A stretch of 64,000 nucleotides of DNA from HK1 sp965221725. Lineage in GTDB: Bacteria > Pseudomonadota > Gammaproteobacteria > HK1. How positions within the stretch are numbered: the first letter of the stretch is position 1; every line of letters begins with the position of its first letter. The position numbers and the translations under genes were made by a program. The stretch spans positions 3,162,001 through 3,226,000 of the forward strand of contig OZ244909.1 in the NCBI GenBank assembly GCA_965221725.1. The letters are read 5' to 3'. Of this stretch, positions 63,566 to 64,000 are shown piece after piece. The notes under the pieces are model-generated. The model saw nothing but the letters and a program-made list of their open reading frames with translations. It did no database searches and was not told where the DNA came from.

Positions 63566-64000
63566 TCAGTTGCGTCCCAGCGCCTTCAGGGCGAGTTCGA
63601 GCGCCTCCGGCCCGTACTCGGTCGACTCCGCCCACTCGTCCCACACCGGGCGCAGCCGCTTCGTCACCTCCGCCTGGAATTCCTCGGAAGGGGCGACGAA
63701 GGTCATGCCGGCGTCCGCCACCATCCCGGCCACCCCGACCTCCTCGGCATCCCAGCCCGCCTGGATGGCGTCGCCGGCGGCCCTGGCCTCCTCGGTCAGA
63801 ATCTGCCGGAGATCGGCGGGTAGCGCGTCCCAGGCGTCCTTGTTCGCGAGCCAGGAGACCCGGTTCGCCAGCGGCATCACCGTCATGTACTTCGTGGTGT
63901 CGCCGAAGCCCACCTTGATGCCGGAGCTGGGGCTGGTGATGGCGCCGTCGACCACCCCCTGCAGAAGCGCCGCCGGGGCGTCGCCCCAGGGGATGATCTG
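63566..64000 (-). CDS. TRAP transporter substrate-binding protein (DctP family), set 3, partial
   Basis: The C-terminal 144 codons are visible and the gene runs past the window end. GVVDGAITSPSSGIKVGFGDTTKY and NRVSWLANKDAWDALPADLRQ are typical of the DctP C-terminal lobe; the final helix ends LALKALGRN. Upstream, at 64000 the reading is still open. Feeds the permeases of set 3. Confidence 0.88.
   Translation of the reverse strand, partial: QIIPWGDAPAALLQGVVDGAITSPSSGIKVGFGDTTKYMTVMPLANRVSWLANKDAWDALPADLRQILTEEARAAGDAIQAGWDAEEVGVAGMVADAGMTFVAPSEEFQAEVTKRLRPVWDEWAESTEYGPEALELALKALGRN

Overview
The window is visibly GC-rich chromosomal DNA (about two-thirds G+C by eye, not computed). The best single clue to the organism is a reverse-type dissimilatory sulfite reductase cluster, dsrABEFHCMKLJOP, in the same order as in the purple sulfur bacterium Allochromatium vinosum and with dsrEFH, which mark sulfur oxidisers. 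The rpsU-yqeY-dnaG-rpoD operon with divergent tsaD, the hisI-hisE-tatABC order and the rpmB-rpmG pair also fit Gammaproteobacteria. I infer a sulfur-oxidising gammaproteobacterium with a large appetite for organic solutes; no rRNA or tRNA gene was recognised that would settle the taxonomy.

Layout. 1-6.2 kb: the start of a hydantoinase/oxoprolinase gene cut by the window edge, a first TRAP transporter (SBP, small and large permease), a GlxA-type AraC regulator and an MFS exporter. 6.2-9.1 kb: a psuG remnant, an ammonium transporter and a small coiled-coil membrane protein. 9.1-20.3 kb: two large flavin/Fe-S reductases of the old-yellow-enzyme family, a PrpF-type isomerase and a luciferase-like monooxygenase, divergent from a spermidine/putrescine-type ABC importer with a metallo-beta-lactamase-fold hydrolase. 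20.5-26.4 kb: the macromolecular synthesis operon (rpoD, dnaG, yqeY, rpsU) with tsaD divergent. 26.8-38.7 kb: housekeeping genes: plsY, folB, folK, a Nudix hydrolase, a FolM-type reductase, a MidA-type methyltransferase, uppP, an NDUFA9-like protein, hisI, hisE, tatABC and a fatty-acid desaturase. 38.9-40.3 kb: an AT-richer, frameshifted secreted-protein gene and rpmG/rpmB. 40.3-54.2 kb: the dsr cluster, with a 2-oxoglutarate/Fe(II) dioxygenase-family gene on each side. 54.4-64 kb: a gamma-glutamyltransferase-like enzyme, two secreted proteins (one with a Calx-beta domain), an RraA-like protein and two more TRAP transporters, the last cut by the window end.

How the genes work together. DsrAB with DsrEFH, DsrC, DsrL and the DsrMKJOP membrane complex would oxidise stored sulfur to sulfite. 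DsrO carries a twin-arginine signal and would use the Tat translocase encoded about 15 kb upstream. The TRAP, ABC and MFS transporters with the OYE, PrpF, hydantoinase, GGT and RraA-like enzymes indicate uptake and breakdown of organic acids and N-methylated or polyamine-like compounds.

The most unusual feature is repetitive DNA. A family of roughly 90-190 bp inverted-repeat elements recurs at least eight times. The arms differ between copies, yet within each near-complete copy they complement each other, which points to selection for a hairpin. One copy sits in frame inside a dioxygenase gene, a second family supplies the C-terminus of the prpF-like gene, and several copies break up the dsr operon. 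No transposase gene is present in the window.
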